A stretch of DNA of 64,000 nt from Uliginosibacterium paludis (GTDB lineage: Bacteria; Pseudomonadota; Gammaproteobacteria; Burkholderiales; Rhodocyclaceae). The stretch spans positions 62,001 to 126,000 of the forward strand of contig NZ_JBDIVF010000006.1 in NCBI RefSeq assembly GCF_039631355.1, given 5' to 3'. The translations under genes were made by a program, and so were the position numbers. This document shows positions 42,181 through 50,495 of the stretch, piece after piece. A model generated the notes under the pieces. That model did not search any database. It was not told where the DNA came from and saw nothing but the letters and a program-made list of their open reading frames with translations. The first letter of the stretch is position 1; each line of letters opens with the position of its first letter.

Positions 42181-42469
42181 GAAACTCTCCAGGCGGGGAC
42201 TCAAAGCTAGCACGCCACATGCCCGTGCCCATCCCTGCCGGCTGATGATGTTCATCGTATGCAAGAACTGGACAAGCTGCCGGAAAGCTGCACAAGGCCC
42301 GATCGCCCCCGGCATGCCCGATAACGGTGCCGGACTGCGCTTATATGACTCATAAGGAGCGGCCGATGGGCACCGCAGGGCTTCGGGGCTAGAGTCCTGA
42401 CCAGCTGCACTCCTGCCCCGATCCTCACGGGGCGGCCCTCACGCATCCCATCTCTCCAGGAGAATCGCA
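42181..42469. promoter_or_regulatory. Divergent promoter region of xdhA and the BMP-family gene
   Basis: These 289 bases contain a 17-bp interrupted palindrome CTTATATGACTCATAAG at 42340-42356, in the one AT-rich part, where an operator for a purine regulator or a promoter element would be expected. A run of G/C-rich sequence follows. No riboswitch fold was recognised. Confidence 0.6.
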
Positions 42470-43552
42470 ATGACAGGTATGTCCCGGATCTTCCGCTCAC
42501 TCGGCATGGCCGCCGTTCTGGCCGCCTGCTTCGGTGCCACCCAGGCCGCCGAGCCGCTGAAGGCCGCTTTCGTCTATATCGGCCCGACCGGTGACCATGG
42601 CTGGACCTACTCCCATGACGAAGCCCGCAAGGCCGTTGAAGCCGAATCCAAGGGCGGCGTGAAGACGACCTTCGTCGAGAACGTGCCGGAAACCGCCGAC
42701 GCCGAGCGCGTGATCCGCGACCTCGCCACCAAGGGCAACAAGGTGATCTTCGCGACGTCCTTCGGCTACATGAACTCGATGGAGAAGGTCGCCCGCCAGT
42801 TCCCGAAGACCGTGTTCATGCACGCGACCGGCTACAAGACCGCCAAGAACCTGGGCGTGTACGACGTGCGCACCTATGAAGGGGCCTACATGCTGGGCGT
42901 GGTGGCCGGCAAGATGAGCAAGACCGGCAAGCTGGGCGTGGTCGGCTCGATCGCGATTCCGGAGGTGATCCGCAACATCGACGCCTTCACCATCGGCGCC
43001 CGCAGCGTGAATCCCAAGGCCACCACCAGCGTGATCTGGGTGAATGGCTGGTTCGATCCGGGCAAGGAGCGCGAGGCCGCGCTGGCCCTGATCTCGCAAG
43101 GGGCGGATGTGCTGATGCAGAACACCGACTCGCCCGCCGTGGTGCAGACCGCCCAGGAAAAAGGCGTGTTCGCTTTCGGCTGGGATTCCGACATGTCCAA
43201 GTTCGGCGCCAAGGCCCAGCTGGCCGCGTCCGTGCTGAACTGGAAGGTGATCTACAACGAGGAAATCGCCAAGGTTCAGAAAGGCACCTGGAAGAGCGGC
43301 GACATCTGGTATGGCGTGAAGGAAGGCGCGATCAACATCGACGCATTCGGCGCCTCGCTGCCGGCTGATGTGAAGAAGCTCGCCGAAGAGCGTCGTGACG
43401 CGATCAAGGCCGGCACCCTGCACCCCTTCACCGGCCCGATCAAGGACAACACCGGCAAGGAAATCGTGGCTGCCGGCAAGACCATGAGTGATGCCGACCT
43501 GAAGAAGATGAGCGTGTACGTCGAAGGCGTGGAAGGCACCGTGCCGAAATAA
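42470..43552 (+). CDS. BMP-family ABC transporter substrate-binding protein
   Basis: This 360-residue exported protein is of the BMP/Med/PnrA family, which binds purine nucleosides or bases. Its signal (MAAVLAACFGATQAAEP) may be cut by signal peptidase I or II since an LAAC motif is present. Family segments include FVYIGPTGDHGWTYSHDEARK, FATSFGYM, GYKTAKNLGVYDVRTYEGAYMLGVVAG and GWDSDM. No permease or ATPase gene of the matching type lies beside it, which is unusual. The next gene is a purine deaminase and xdhA is divergent, supporting a purine substrate. Confidence 0.9.
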   Translation: MTGMSRIFRSLGMAAVLAACFGATQAAEPLKAAFVYIGPTGDHGWTYSHDEARKAVEAESKGGVKTTFVENVPETADAERVIRDLATKGNKVIFATSFGYMNSMEKVARQFPKTVFMHATGYKTAKNLGVYDVRTYEGAYMLGVVAGKMSKTGKLGVVGSIAIPEVIRNIDAFTIGARSVNPKATTSVIWVNGWFDPGKEREAALALISQGADVLMQNTDSPAVVQTAQEKGVFAFGWDSDMSKFGAKAQLAASVLNWKVIYNEEIAKVQKGTWKSGDIWYGVKEGAINIDAFGASLPADVKKLAEERRDAIKAGTLHPFTGPIKDNTGKEIVAAGKTMSDADLKKMSVYVEGVEGTVPK

Positions 43553-43580
43553 GCGGCGGCCCCGGCTCATGTGGTAAAAG

Positions 43581-43605
43581 ATTCGGGGCGCCAGGCGCCC
43601 CGAAT
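43581..43605. repeat. 25-base perfect palindrome ahead of the deaminase gene
   Basis: ATTCGGGGCGCC, one A, and the exact reverse complement GGCGCCCCGAAT. It lies between the BMP gene stop and the deaminase ATG (16 bases downstream). No T tract follows, so it could be an operator, a weak terminator or an mRNA-stabilising hairpin. Confidence 0.8.
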
Positions 43606-43621
43606 TCATCTGGAGAACACC

Positions 43622-44626
43622 ATGACCCCCCTGCAAAGAGCCCTCTCCGCACCGAAGGCCGAGCTCCACATCCACATCGAAGGCAGCCTCGAGCCCGAGC
43701 TGGCCTTCGCGCTGGCCGCCCGCAACGGCATCCAGCTGCCTTACGACAGCGTCGACGCGCTGCGTGCTGCCTACGATTTCTCCGATCTCCAGAGCTTCCT
43801 CGACCTCTACTACGCCTGCGCTGACGTGCTGCGCAGCGAGGCCGACTTCGCCGACCTGATGTACGCCTACCTGCTGCGGGCGCGTGAAGACAATGTCATT
43901 CACGCAGAGATCTTCTTCGATCCGCAGACCCATACCGCCCGCGGCATCGCCTTCGAGACCGTGCTGCGCGGGCTGGAAGCCGGCGCCGAACGGGCGCGGG
44001 CCGAATGGGGCATGAGCACGAGGCTGATCCTGTGCTTCCTGCGCCACCTCTCCGAAGCCGAGGCCGAGGCCACGCTGGAGGAAGCACTCCCCTTCATCGA
44101 CCGCATCCACGGTTTCGGGCTCGACTCCTCCGAAAAAGGCCATCCGCCCTCGAAGTTCGAGCGCGTGTTCGCGCGCTGTCGTGCGCTGGGCAAGCCGGTG
44201 GTGGCCCATGCCGGCGAGGAAGGCCCGCCCGCCTATGTGTATGAAGCGCTCGATCTGCTCAAGGTCGATCGCATCGACCATGGCGTGCGTGCGTCCGAAG
44301 ATCCGGCACTGATGGCGCGGCTCGCGCGCGAGCAGGTGCCGCTGACCGTGTGCCCGCTCTCCAATGTGCGCCTGTGCGTGTTCCCGGAAATGCGCCAGCA
44401 CACCCTGCCGGCGCTGCTCGGCCAAGGCCTGGCGGCGATGATCAACAGCGATGATCCGGCCTACTTCGGTGGTTACCTCGGCAACAACATCCGCGCGCTG
44501 CAGACGGCCTTCGATTTCGATGACGCGACCTGGAAGACCCTGTTTGCCAACAGCCTGAAGGCGAGCTTCGTGGACGACGCGACGCGCACGGCTTGGCTCG
44601 CGCAGCTCGACGCGCATTACGCCTGA
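43622..44626 (+). CDS. Adenine/adenosine deaminase
   Basis: This 334-residue zinc-dependent TIM-barrel enzyme removes the 6-amino group of adenine or adenosine. Metal residues His16 and His18 (LHIHIEGSL), catalytic His/Glu in VVAHAGEEG, His in RIDHGVRASED and Asp in NSDDPAYFGG are in family order. The short spacing and the PYDSVDALRAAYDF segment resemble bacterial adenine deaminase of the adenosine-deaminase-like type more than mammalian ADA, so adenine to hypoxanthine is the better guess, feeding xdhAB. Confidence 0.92.
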   Translation: MTPLQRALSAPKAELHIHIEGSLEPELAFALAARNGIQLPYDSVDALRAAYDFSDLQSFLDLYYACADVLRSEADFADLMYAYLLRAREDNVIHAEIFFDPQTHTARGIAFETVLRGLEAGAERARAEWGMSTRLILCFLRHLSEAEAEATLEEALPFIDRIHGFGLDSSEKGHPPSKFERVFARCRALGKPVVAHAGEEGPPAYVYEALDLLKVDRIDHGVRASEDPALMARLAREQVPLTVCPLSNVRLCVFPEMRQHTLPALLGQGLAAMINSDDPAYFGGYLGNNIRALQTAFDFDDATWKTLFANSLKASFVDDATRTAWLAQLDAHYA

Positions 44627-44789
44627 GCGCGCGGTGCGCCGCGCCGCGTTCCCCCCGCCGGCAAGGACATGTGCCTCCGTCCGGCGCGGCGGGCGGTGCC
44701 GGCAGCGGCGGCCGGCTATGCTGCAGGAAGCCAGACCGCTTTCCCGCCGGCCGTTCCGCCGGTGCCGCATCTTCATGAAAGGCCTTGCC

Positions 44790-45059
44790 ATGCTCGAACT
44801 CCGGCCCTCCTGTGAATGCTGTGATGCCGATCTGCCGGGCGACTCGCCCGATGCACGCATCTGCTCCTTCGAGTGCACCTTCTGCGCGCGCTGTGCCGAA
44901 ACCCGGCTCCAGAGCGTGTGCCCGAACTGCGGGGGCGAGCTCTTGCCGCGCCCGCGCCGTCCTGCCGCAAAGCTTGCCGCAAATCCGGCGTCCACAGAAC
45001 GCATCTACCGGCCAGCGGGCTGTGCCGGGCAGGCGGCAGACGCCTGGCCGGTGAGCTGA
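44790..45059 (+). CDS. DUF1272 domain protein, cysteine-rich
   Basis: This 89-residue protein starts MLELRPSCECCDADLP and has seven or more Cys in the pattern CECCD, CSFECTFCARCA and CPNCGGEL, expected to bind zinc as a treble-clef-like fold. The sequence pattern is that of DUF1272, a conserved family of unknown role. The tail is Arg/Pro-rich. It may share a transcript with the OsmC gene 12 bases downstream. Confidence 0.85.
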   Translation: MLELRPSCECCDADLPGDSPDARICSFECTFCARCAETRLQSVCPNCGGELLPRPRRPAAKLAANPASTERIYRPAGCAGQAADAWPVS

Positions 45060-45071
45060 GGAGCGACCTTC

Positions 45072-45542
45072 ATGCATGAGTACTGCGCCGAAATCAGCTG
45101 GGCCCGCGGCGAGGCCGACTTTCTCGACAACGGCTACAGCCGCCGTCACCGCATCCGTTTCGATGGCGGCGTCGAGATCGACGGATCGTCTTCGCCTTCC
45201 ATCGTGCCCCTGCCGCTCTCGGCCGAGGATGCAGTCGATCCGGAGGAAGCCTTCGTGGCCTCGCTGGCGAGCTGCCACATGCTCTGGTTCCTCTCGATCG
45301 CCGCGGCGCGCGGCTTCCGGGTGGAGGACTACCGTGACGCGGCGGTCGGGCTGCTGGGGCGCAATGCGCGCGGCAGGCTCGCGATGACCGAAGTGACGCT
45401 GAGACCCCGGGTGCGTTTCTCGGGCGAACGTCTGCCTGACCGCGAGGCCGTGCTGAGCATGCATCACGCCGCGCATGAAGAATGCTTCATTGCCAGCTCG
45501 GTGCTGACCGAGGTGCGCTGCGAACCGGTCTTCGCGGACTGA
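45072..45542 (+). CDS. OsmC/Ohr family peroxiredoxin-like protein
   Basis: This 156-residue cytoplasmic protein has the OsmC fold with two redox cysteines, Cys68 (SLASCHMLWFL) and Cys138 (HHAAHEECFIASS), placed as in organic-hydroperoxide resistance proteins. Thiol-dependent reduction of organic peroxides is the likely activity. Confidence 0.9.
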   Translation: MHEYCAEISWARGEADFLDNGYSRRHRIRFDGGVEIDGSSSPSIVPLPLSAEDAVDPEEAFVASLASCHMLWFLSIAAARGFRVEDYRDAAVGLLGRNARGRLAMTEVTLRPRVRFSGERLPDREAVLSMHHAAHEECFIASSVLTEVRCEPVFAD

Positions 45543-45583
45543 GTGTGCCGCATCCGGCAGACGGGAACAGGGGGGAGGCAGGC

Positions 45584-46168
45584 ATGGGCAAGACCCGGCT
45601 GGAGGCGTTTTTCGACGGTGTGGCCGCCATCATCATCACCATCATGGTGCTCGAGATGAAGGTGCCGCACGGTGTGGCCTTCAGCGCGCTGCAGCCGCTG
45701 CTGCCGGTGCTGCTGAGCTATCTGCTGAGCTTCATCTACGTCGGCATCTACTGGAACAACCATCACCACATGCTGCATACCTGCAAGGAGGTGAATGGCG
45801 TCATCCTGTGGGCGAACCTGCATCTGCTCTTCTGGCTCTCGCTGATCCCCTTCACCACCGGCTGGATGGGCGAGAACCAGTTCGCGGCCGCACCGGCTGC
45901 GGCCTATGGTTTCGTGCTGCTGATGGCCGCACTGGCCTACGCCATCCTCCAGCGCAGCATCATTGCATCGCAGGGTGAGGACTCCGTTCTCAAGCGCGCG
46001 GTGGGGGCGGACTGGAAAGGCCGCGCCTCGCCGCTGCTCTATCTCACCGGCATCGTGCTGTCCTTCTATTCGCAGTGGCTGGCGATGGCCGTGTATATCC
46101 TCGTGGCCCTGATGTGGCTGCTGCCTGACCGCCGCATCGAGCGGATGTTCGAGCGCCGGAAAGGCTGA
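45584..46168 (+). CDS. TMEM175/DUF1211-type potassium channel-like membrane protein
   Basis: This 194-residue protein has about six hydrophobic helices. It begins RLEAFFDGVAAIIITIMVLE, the DUF1211 signature (canonical RxxxFSDGV, here FFDGV), the filter-bearing helix of TMEM175-like channels. It starts at 45584 behind GGGGGAGG. Potassium flux is known for bacterial relatives; the F for S change at the motif is notable. Confidence 0.85.
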   Translation: MGKTRLEAFFDGVAAIIITIMVLEMKVPHGVAFSALQPLLPVLLSYLLSFIYVGIYWNNHHHMLHTCKEVNGVILWANLHLLFWLSLIPFTTGWMGENQFAAAPAAAYGFVLLMAALAYAILQRSIIASQGEDSVLKRAVGADWKGRASPLLYLTGIVLSFYSQWLAMAVYILVALMWLLPDRRIERMFERRKG

Positions 46169-46452
46169 GTGCTCCGGAGCGCCGAACCTGTGCAGGATGC
46201 CGCTTCCGCCGGAATGCTTTTGGCATGCATGGACGGATCCGTCCGGCAGACTTTGCCCGCGGTCGGCAGCGACAGGGCGGGATGTCGGGCAGCGTCGTCG
46301 CGCACGGGTATGCTTCCTGCCGGGCGGCGAGGCGCCGGGTTTTACAGGCAGGACGTTTCCGACAGGTCACGACGTTCGTCAGTGGCCGGACGCGTGCCGC
46401 GTTCAGCGACGCGTCGCGGGTGAATGACGACATCAGGGGGAGGGCAGGACGC
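46169..46452. other. Intergenic region before the VOC gene
   Basis: No gene or clear terminator seen in these 284 bases; promoter of the VOC gene presumably lies here. Confidence 0.4.
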
Positions 46453-46824
46453 ATGTTCGATCATGTCGTGTTCGGCGTCAGCGACTACGCCGCGGCGCGG
46501 GACTTCTTCATCGCGGCGCTAGCGCCGCTCGGGGTGGCGGTCGTCTCGGAGGGCGCGCTGGGCGTGGAATTGTGCCGGCCGGGCGCGGTGTCTTCGCTGT
46601 GCCTGCGCAAGGGCGGTGAGCGCACGCCGCCGCTGCATCTGGCCTTCACCGCCGCGAGCCGCGCCGAGGTCGATGCCTTCCATCGCGCCGCGCTGGCTGC
46701 AGGCGGCACCAATCACGGCGCGCCGGGGCTGCGACCGCAATACCATGCGCACTACTATGCGGCCTTCGTCATCGGGCCGGACGGTCACAACATCGAGGCG
46801 GTCTGCCATACGCCCGGTGCCTGA
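46453..46824 (+). CDS. VOC (glyoxalase/bleomycin-resistance) family protein
   Basis: This 123-residue protein has the VOC fold: MFDHVVFGVSDYAAARDFFIAALAPLG, then HLAFTAASRAEVDAFHRAALAAGGTNHGAPG, then the C-terminal AAFVIGPDGHNIEAVCH. These correspond to conserved metal-binding His and Glu positions (His4, His62 region, Glu115). Substrate unknown; many members are metal-dependent lyases or dioxygenases or resistance proteins. The start at 46453 matches the usual N-terminus. Confidence 0.88.
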   Translation: MFDHVVFGVSDYAAARDFFIAALAPLGVAVVSEGALGVELCRPGAVSSLCLRKGGERTPPLHLAFTAASRAEVDAFHRAALAAGGTNHGAPGLRPQYHAHYYAAFVIGPDGHNIEAVCHTPGA

Positions 46825-46947
46825 GTGCCGCGCAGGAAGGCATGCGGGCCGCGAGGGCCTGTGTCAGCATGAGCGCTTGCCGGACGCGTTCCGTACACCG
46901 ACCCGGATACCTGTCCGGATTTCCATCCGCCCGCGGGAGCCCAGATC

Positions 46948-47262
46948 ATGATCACGACCATCACCCGTTTTGCCCTGCCTCACCGTTTCACGCATGAAGA
47001 AGCGAAGCAGGCCTTTCTCGCCTCGGCGCCGAAGTTCCGCGAAACGCCCGGACTGCTGCGCAAGTTCTACCTGCTCTCCGAAGACGGGCTCTACGGCGGC
47101 GGCGTGTATCTGTGGCAGACCCGCGACGCCGCGGAGCGTGTCTTCACCCCGGCCTGGCATGCCTTCATCCGCGAGAAGTACGGCTCCGAGGCCACGGTGA
47201 GCTGGTTCGATACGCCGGTGGTGCTGGACAACCTGGTGGGTGAAACGCTGAGCTATGAATGA
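46948..47262 (+). CDS. Small dimeric alpha-beta barrel (YdhR/monooxygenase-like) protein
   Basis: This 104-residue protein has the pattern ITTITRFALPHRFTHEEAKQAFLASAPKFRETPGLLRKFYLLSEDG followed by GGGVYLWQTRDAAERVF, typical of ferredoxin-like YdhR/ABM dimers, often annotated as putative monooxygenases. No cofactor motif is visible. Function unknown. Confidence 0.75.
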   Translation: MITTITRFALPHRFTHEEAKQAFLASAPKFRETPGLLRKFYLLSEDGLYGGGVYLWQTRDAAERVFTPAWHAFIREKYGSEATVSWFDTPVVLDNLVGETLSYE

Positions 47263-47272
47263 GGGCGTGCCG

Positions 47273-47767
47273 ATGATCCGCATCGCATCCTTTGAGCCTC
47301 GGCATGCCGCGGCGGTGGTCGCGCTGATCCTGCCCATCCAGCAGCAGGAATTCGGCCTGCCGATCACGCTGCAGGATCAGCCGGACCTGCTCTCGATCCC
47401 GGACTTCTACCAGCGCGGCAGCGGTGGTTTCTGGGTCGCGCTGGAGGCGGAGCAGGTGGTGGGCAGCATCGCGCTGATCGACATCGGTGCGCGGCGGGGC
47501 GTGATCCGCAAGATGTTCGTGGCGGCGTCTCACCGGGGGCGTGCGCGCGGCGTGGCGCAAGGGCTGCTCGGGGCACTGCTCGGGCATGCGCGCGAGGCCG
47601 GGCTTGCCGAGCTGATGCTGGGCACCACCGAGCGCTATCTGGCGGCTCACCGTTTCTATGAGCGCAACGGCTTCGAGCGGATCGATGAGGCCGCCTTGCC
47701 GGCCGACTTTCCGCGCATGCAGGTCGATTCGCGCTTCTACCGGCTGACGCTGACGGGCCGGCGCTGA
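47273..47767 (+). CDS. GNAT family N-acetyltransferase
   Basis: This 164-residue enzyme has the acetyl-CoA motif region KMFVAASHRGRARGVAQGLLGALL and the downstream LGTTERYLAAHRFYERNGFERI. It starts at 47273 (GAGGG upstream); an ATG at 47255 overlaps the preceding gene. Substrate unknown. Confidence 0.85.
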   Translation: MIRIASFEPRHAAAVVALILPIQQQEFGLPITLQDQPDLLSIPDFYQRGSGGFWVALEAEQVVGSIALIDIGARRGVIRKMFVAASHRGRARGVAQGLLGALLGHAREAGLAELMLGTTERYLAAHRFYERNGFERIDEAALPADFPRMQVDSRFYRLTLTGRR

Positions 47768-48241
47768 GCTCATGTCCATTCATGAAGAATGGTTATTGGC
47801 CACAGGGCATGCCTGCCGGCATGACGAATGCTTGTTCTCGGGCAGTGCTGTTTTGTCTGCATGTGCATGACCGGCCTGCCGGCCGTCCGTGTTCCCTTCC
47901 GGAGAAGGGTCGGGCCGGCGTGAGCTGAATCGGGCTGCCTTCCTCGCGGAGCGTGGCCTGCACCGGACGACACGCCACCGGCGCCCTCCCCAGCCGTTGT
48001 ACCAATCAGGTGTGTTCTGCGCCTGAAGGGATGTGCGCCGCCCATCCCGTGTTTCCCTTCGACTCGTTCCGGGTGTCGCTCATCGAGGCTTTGCGCCGGC
48101 GAGCATGCCCGTTCCGGGGTCATTCCCGTGCTGAAACGCACCAGTCCCGTGCGGCCCGGGCCGCACGGGCCCGGACTGTCTGCATGGGGGCGCCGCCGGC
48201 GTCGATGGAGACCGTCCGTGCCTTGCGCATGGAGTGGAAAC
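47768..48241. other. 474-base intergenic region with a palindrome
   Basis: No supported gene. Contains a perfect 24-base palindrome at 48146-48169 (CCCGTGCGGCCC and its complement) shortly before cytochrome b561. Possible hairpin or regulatory site. Confidence 0.5.
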
Positions 48242-48826
48242 ATGAAGTCAAATCGTCATCATCCGGTGATCCGGGTTCTGCACTGGGCCGTCGCGCTCAT
48301 GGTCATTGCCGCGCTGGCAATGAGTACCTTCGTCATGGCGAAGATTCCGGATCAGGATCCGGAAAAGCTCGCGGCCTCGCTGCGCCACATGAGTGTCGGT
48401 CTGCTGATCTGCCTCGGCACCCTGGCGCGTCTCGTCTGGCGCCGCCGCACCCGGCGTCTGCCGGCACTGTCTTCCGGCATGGTCTGGGCCGACCGGCTCG
48501 CCGCTGTAGTGCACCGCTCGCTGGATGTGCTGGTGCTGAGCATGGTGGTGAGCGGGGGGCTGATGGCCGCCCTGAGCGGCCTGCCGCGCATTGCACTGGA
48601 AGGCGGCGCCTTTCCCGCAGCACTGGGCAGCATGACGGCTCACACCGTGCATGTCGTCGTGGCTGCCGTGCTGGCCGCCGTCCTGATGCTGCACATCGGC
48701 GGCGCCCTGTTTCACCAGTTCATCCTGCGTGACGGCCTGCTCTCGCGCATGCTTTTCGATCCGCGGGTCGTGCTGAGGCGTCTGGTGGCCTTCGCCTCGC
48801 CCGGCGTGCAGGAGCGTGACGCCTGA
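48242..48826 (+). CDS. Cytochrome b561 family membrane protein
   Basis: This 194-residue protein has four membrane helices. The likely heme ligands are His14, His49, His137 and His151 (RVLHWAVAL; RHMSVG; HTVHVVVA; LHIGG). The order and spacing match bacterial cytochrome b561 (di-heme). It probably moves electrons between quinone and a periplasmic acceptor. The long upstream in-frame extension has no family similarity, so 48242 is chosen. Confidence 0.9.
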   Translation: MKSNRHHPVIRVLHWAVALMVIAALAMSTFVMAKIPDQDPEKLAASLRHMSVGLLICLGTLARLVWRRRTRRLPALSSGMVWADRLAAVVHRSLDVLVLSMVVSGGLMAALSGLPRIALEGGAFPAALGSMTAHTVHVVVAAVLAAVLMLHIGGALFHQFILRDGLLSRMLFDPRVVLRRLVAFASPGVQERDA

Positions 48827-48841
48827 TTGAGCCGCCGCCGC

Positions 48842-49369
48842 TCAGAAGCTCACCCGCAACTGGGCGGCCAGCGTGGCCGGCGTTTTCGATTCGCTCGGAA
48901 TGAACATCATCGCCAGCTCGGCATGCGGCACCGCCACGATCAGCTCGGGCAGCGCCATCAGATGGATGCCGTGTGTGACATTGGCATGCAGGTGCAGTCC
49001 GCCGCGGTAGCCCGAAATGCCGCCGAGGATGGTGCCGATGCGCAGCTGCAGCGAGTCGCCGCCGGCCATGCGCCACTGGTATTCCCGGCCCGCATAGGTC
49101 GAGTAGCGGCGGTAGCTGTTGTAGTAGGCACCGGCGGTCCAGCCCTCGGGGCTGCGCAGGCCAAGCCCCTCGTTGCGCTCGTTCAGATGCGCCTGCCTGT
49201 CGAGGTGGTGCGAGCGGAAGCCGCTGGCGACTGTCCAGCCTTCATGCACGCGGCGTGCGGCGAGCCTGTCCGAAAGACCGGAGAAGAAGCCTTCGTCGGC
49301 GTGGGCGCTGGAGGTGATCGAAAGGCCGGCGAGGGCCAGCGTGGCAAACAGCAGAGCGGTGCGGATCAT
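48842..49369 (-). CDS. Small outer-membrane barrel-like protein
   Basis: This 175-residue protein has a signal peptide (MIRTALLFATLALAGLSITSSAHA). The mature part has alternating beta strands with aromatic belts (GWTAGAYYNSYRRYSTYAGREYQW) and ends in Phe (RVSF), as for small outer-membrane barrels. NERNEGLGL is a feature I have seen in uncharacterised relatives. PagP/PagL-like enzymatic function cannot be shown. A start at 49369 is preferred to a GTG at 49417. Confidence 0.7.
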   Translation of the reverse strand: MIRTALLFATLALAGLSITSSAHADEGFFSGLSDRLAARRVHEGWTVASGFRSHHLDRQAHLNERNEGLGLRSPEGWTAGAYYNSYRRYSTYAGREYQWRMAGGDSLQLRIGTILGGISGYRGGLHLHANVTHGIHLMALPELIVAVPHAELAMMFIPSESKTPATLAAQLRVSF

Positions 49370-49722
49370 GACGGATTTTTTCCCTGAGGATGCCGGCAGG
49401 CATCGTGACCACCCCACGGCTGCGGGTCATGACAGGAGGCGTAGCCGGAGGCCCGTCATGACGTCCGGCAGGAGGAGGGTGGAGCTTCCGCCGGCGCTTC
49501 ATTCCGTCCGGCGATTCATGCCGTCGGAATGTGCAGGGGAAGTCTGGCTTTCAGGCAGGTTTGCCGAATCCGGGGAATGGTGTCGAAACGCAACGCAGCC
49601 GCCGCAATAGCATGAGGCGGCGCCGGGTAATGCCCGTGGCATGTGCCGGGCCGGGCGGTGAGGTGTTTCGGAGGTGGGCTGTGTCAGTCTGTGTCGAGGC
49701 CTTGTCAGGGCGCGGTGGCCGC
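49370..49722. other. Intergenic region before DUF3079
   Basis: About 350 bases without a supported gene or clear terminator. Confidence 0.4.
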
Positions 49723-49911
49723 TCACTGCGGCGGGTTCTCCGGGCGGGCGCCCAGTTCCCATTCAAACCAGTCTTCGCCAAAAAGCTCGACCGGGTGCGG
49801 CGTGCGCTCCGAGCCGTTGCCGCAGCTCATGGCCTTGGCGGAGCAGTAGTTCTGGCAGCCCCAGCAGATGCGTTCCGGATGGGCGGGGTGCAGCGGAATC
49901 TTCTTGGCCAT
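49723..49911 (-). CDS. DUF3079 small cysteine protein
   Basis: This 62-residue protein starts MAKKIPLHPAHPERICWGC and has Cys pairs CWGCQNYC and SCGNG, a pattern characteristic of DUF3079 (small zinc-finger-like proteins common in betaproteobacteria). Likely metal binding; function unknown. Confidence 0.85.
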   Translation of the reverse strand: MAKKIPLHPAHPERICWGCQNYCSAKAMSCGNGSERTPHPVELFGEDWFEWELGARPENPPQ

Positions 49912-50068
49912 GGTGTGTTCTCCGGGTCTTCGATCAAGCCATTGTCATCGGGGGGCGGTGCGCGCCTGCGTGCAATGCATGTTCCTGTGGCCGGCAGCCC
50001 CTTCCGCGTTCTTGCCGGGAAGGGGCTGCGGCGTCTCGGGTCATGGTTCTGTCAGGCGACATGCAGAC

Positions 50069-50350
50069 TCAATCGTTGCGGAGGATGCTGCGGCTCACCA
50101 GCTTGCCGCTGGCATCGTTGATATCCACATAGGCCTTGGCTTGCGAGTCGTTCTTCAGGTCATAGACCAGCGAGTGCGTGCCGTTGGCCCAGCGCGGGGA
50201 GGCGCTCGGCTTGCCCAGCAGGGCGATGACCTGTTGCTCGCTCATGCCTGCGCTGGCGGCGTTGAGCTGTTCGCTGGAGACGGCAGCCTGGGCGCCGGAG
50301 GCGAGCAGGGCGGCTGCGGAAATGGCGGCGATGTGTGCGAAGTTTTTCAT
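50069..50350 (-). CDS. Exported BamE/SmpA-like small protein
   Basis: This 93-residue protein has a signal peptide (MKNFAHIAAISAAALLASGAQAA) and a BamE/OmlA-like domain (MSEQQVIALLGKPSASPRWANGTHSLVYDL). It lacks a lipobox, so it is periplasmic, unlike true BamE. The start at 50350 has AAGGAA upstream. Possibly inhibitor- or lipid-binding-like; role unknown. Confidence 0.75.
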   Translation of the reverse strand: MKNFAHIAAISAAALLASGAQAAVSSEQLNAASAGMSEQQVIALLGKPSASPRWANGTHSLVYDLKNDSQAKAYVDINDASGKLVSRSILRND

Positions 50351-50495
50351 GATGCTTTCCTTGTTCATTCAGGGGGAGGTCCCGTCAGTCACTGTCTTTG
50401 CTGCCTTGTTGCCGTGTCTGATCGGGATGAGTTCATGGTACGGAGCCTGATAGAATCGATCCAACGGATGTTTTGTATGTCTAATCATTCATGTC

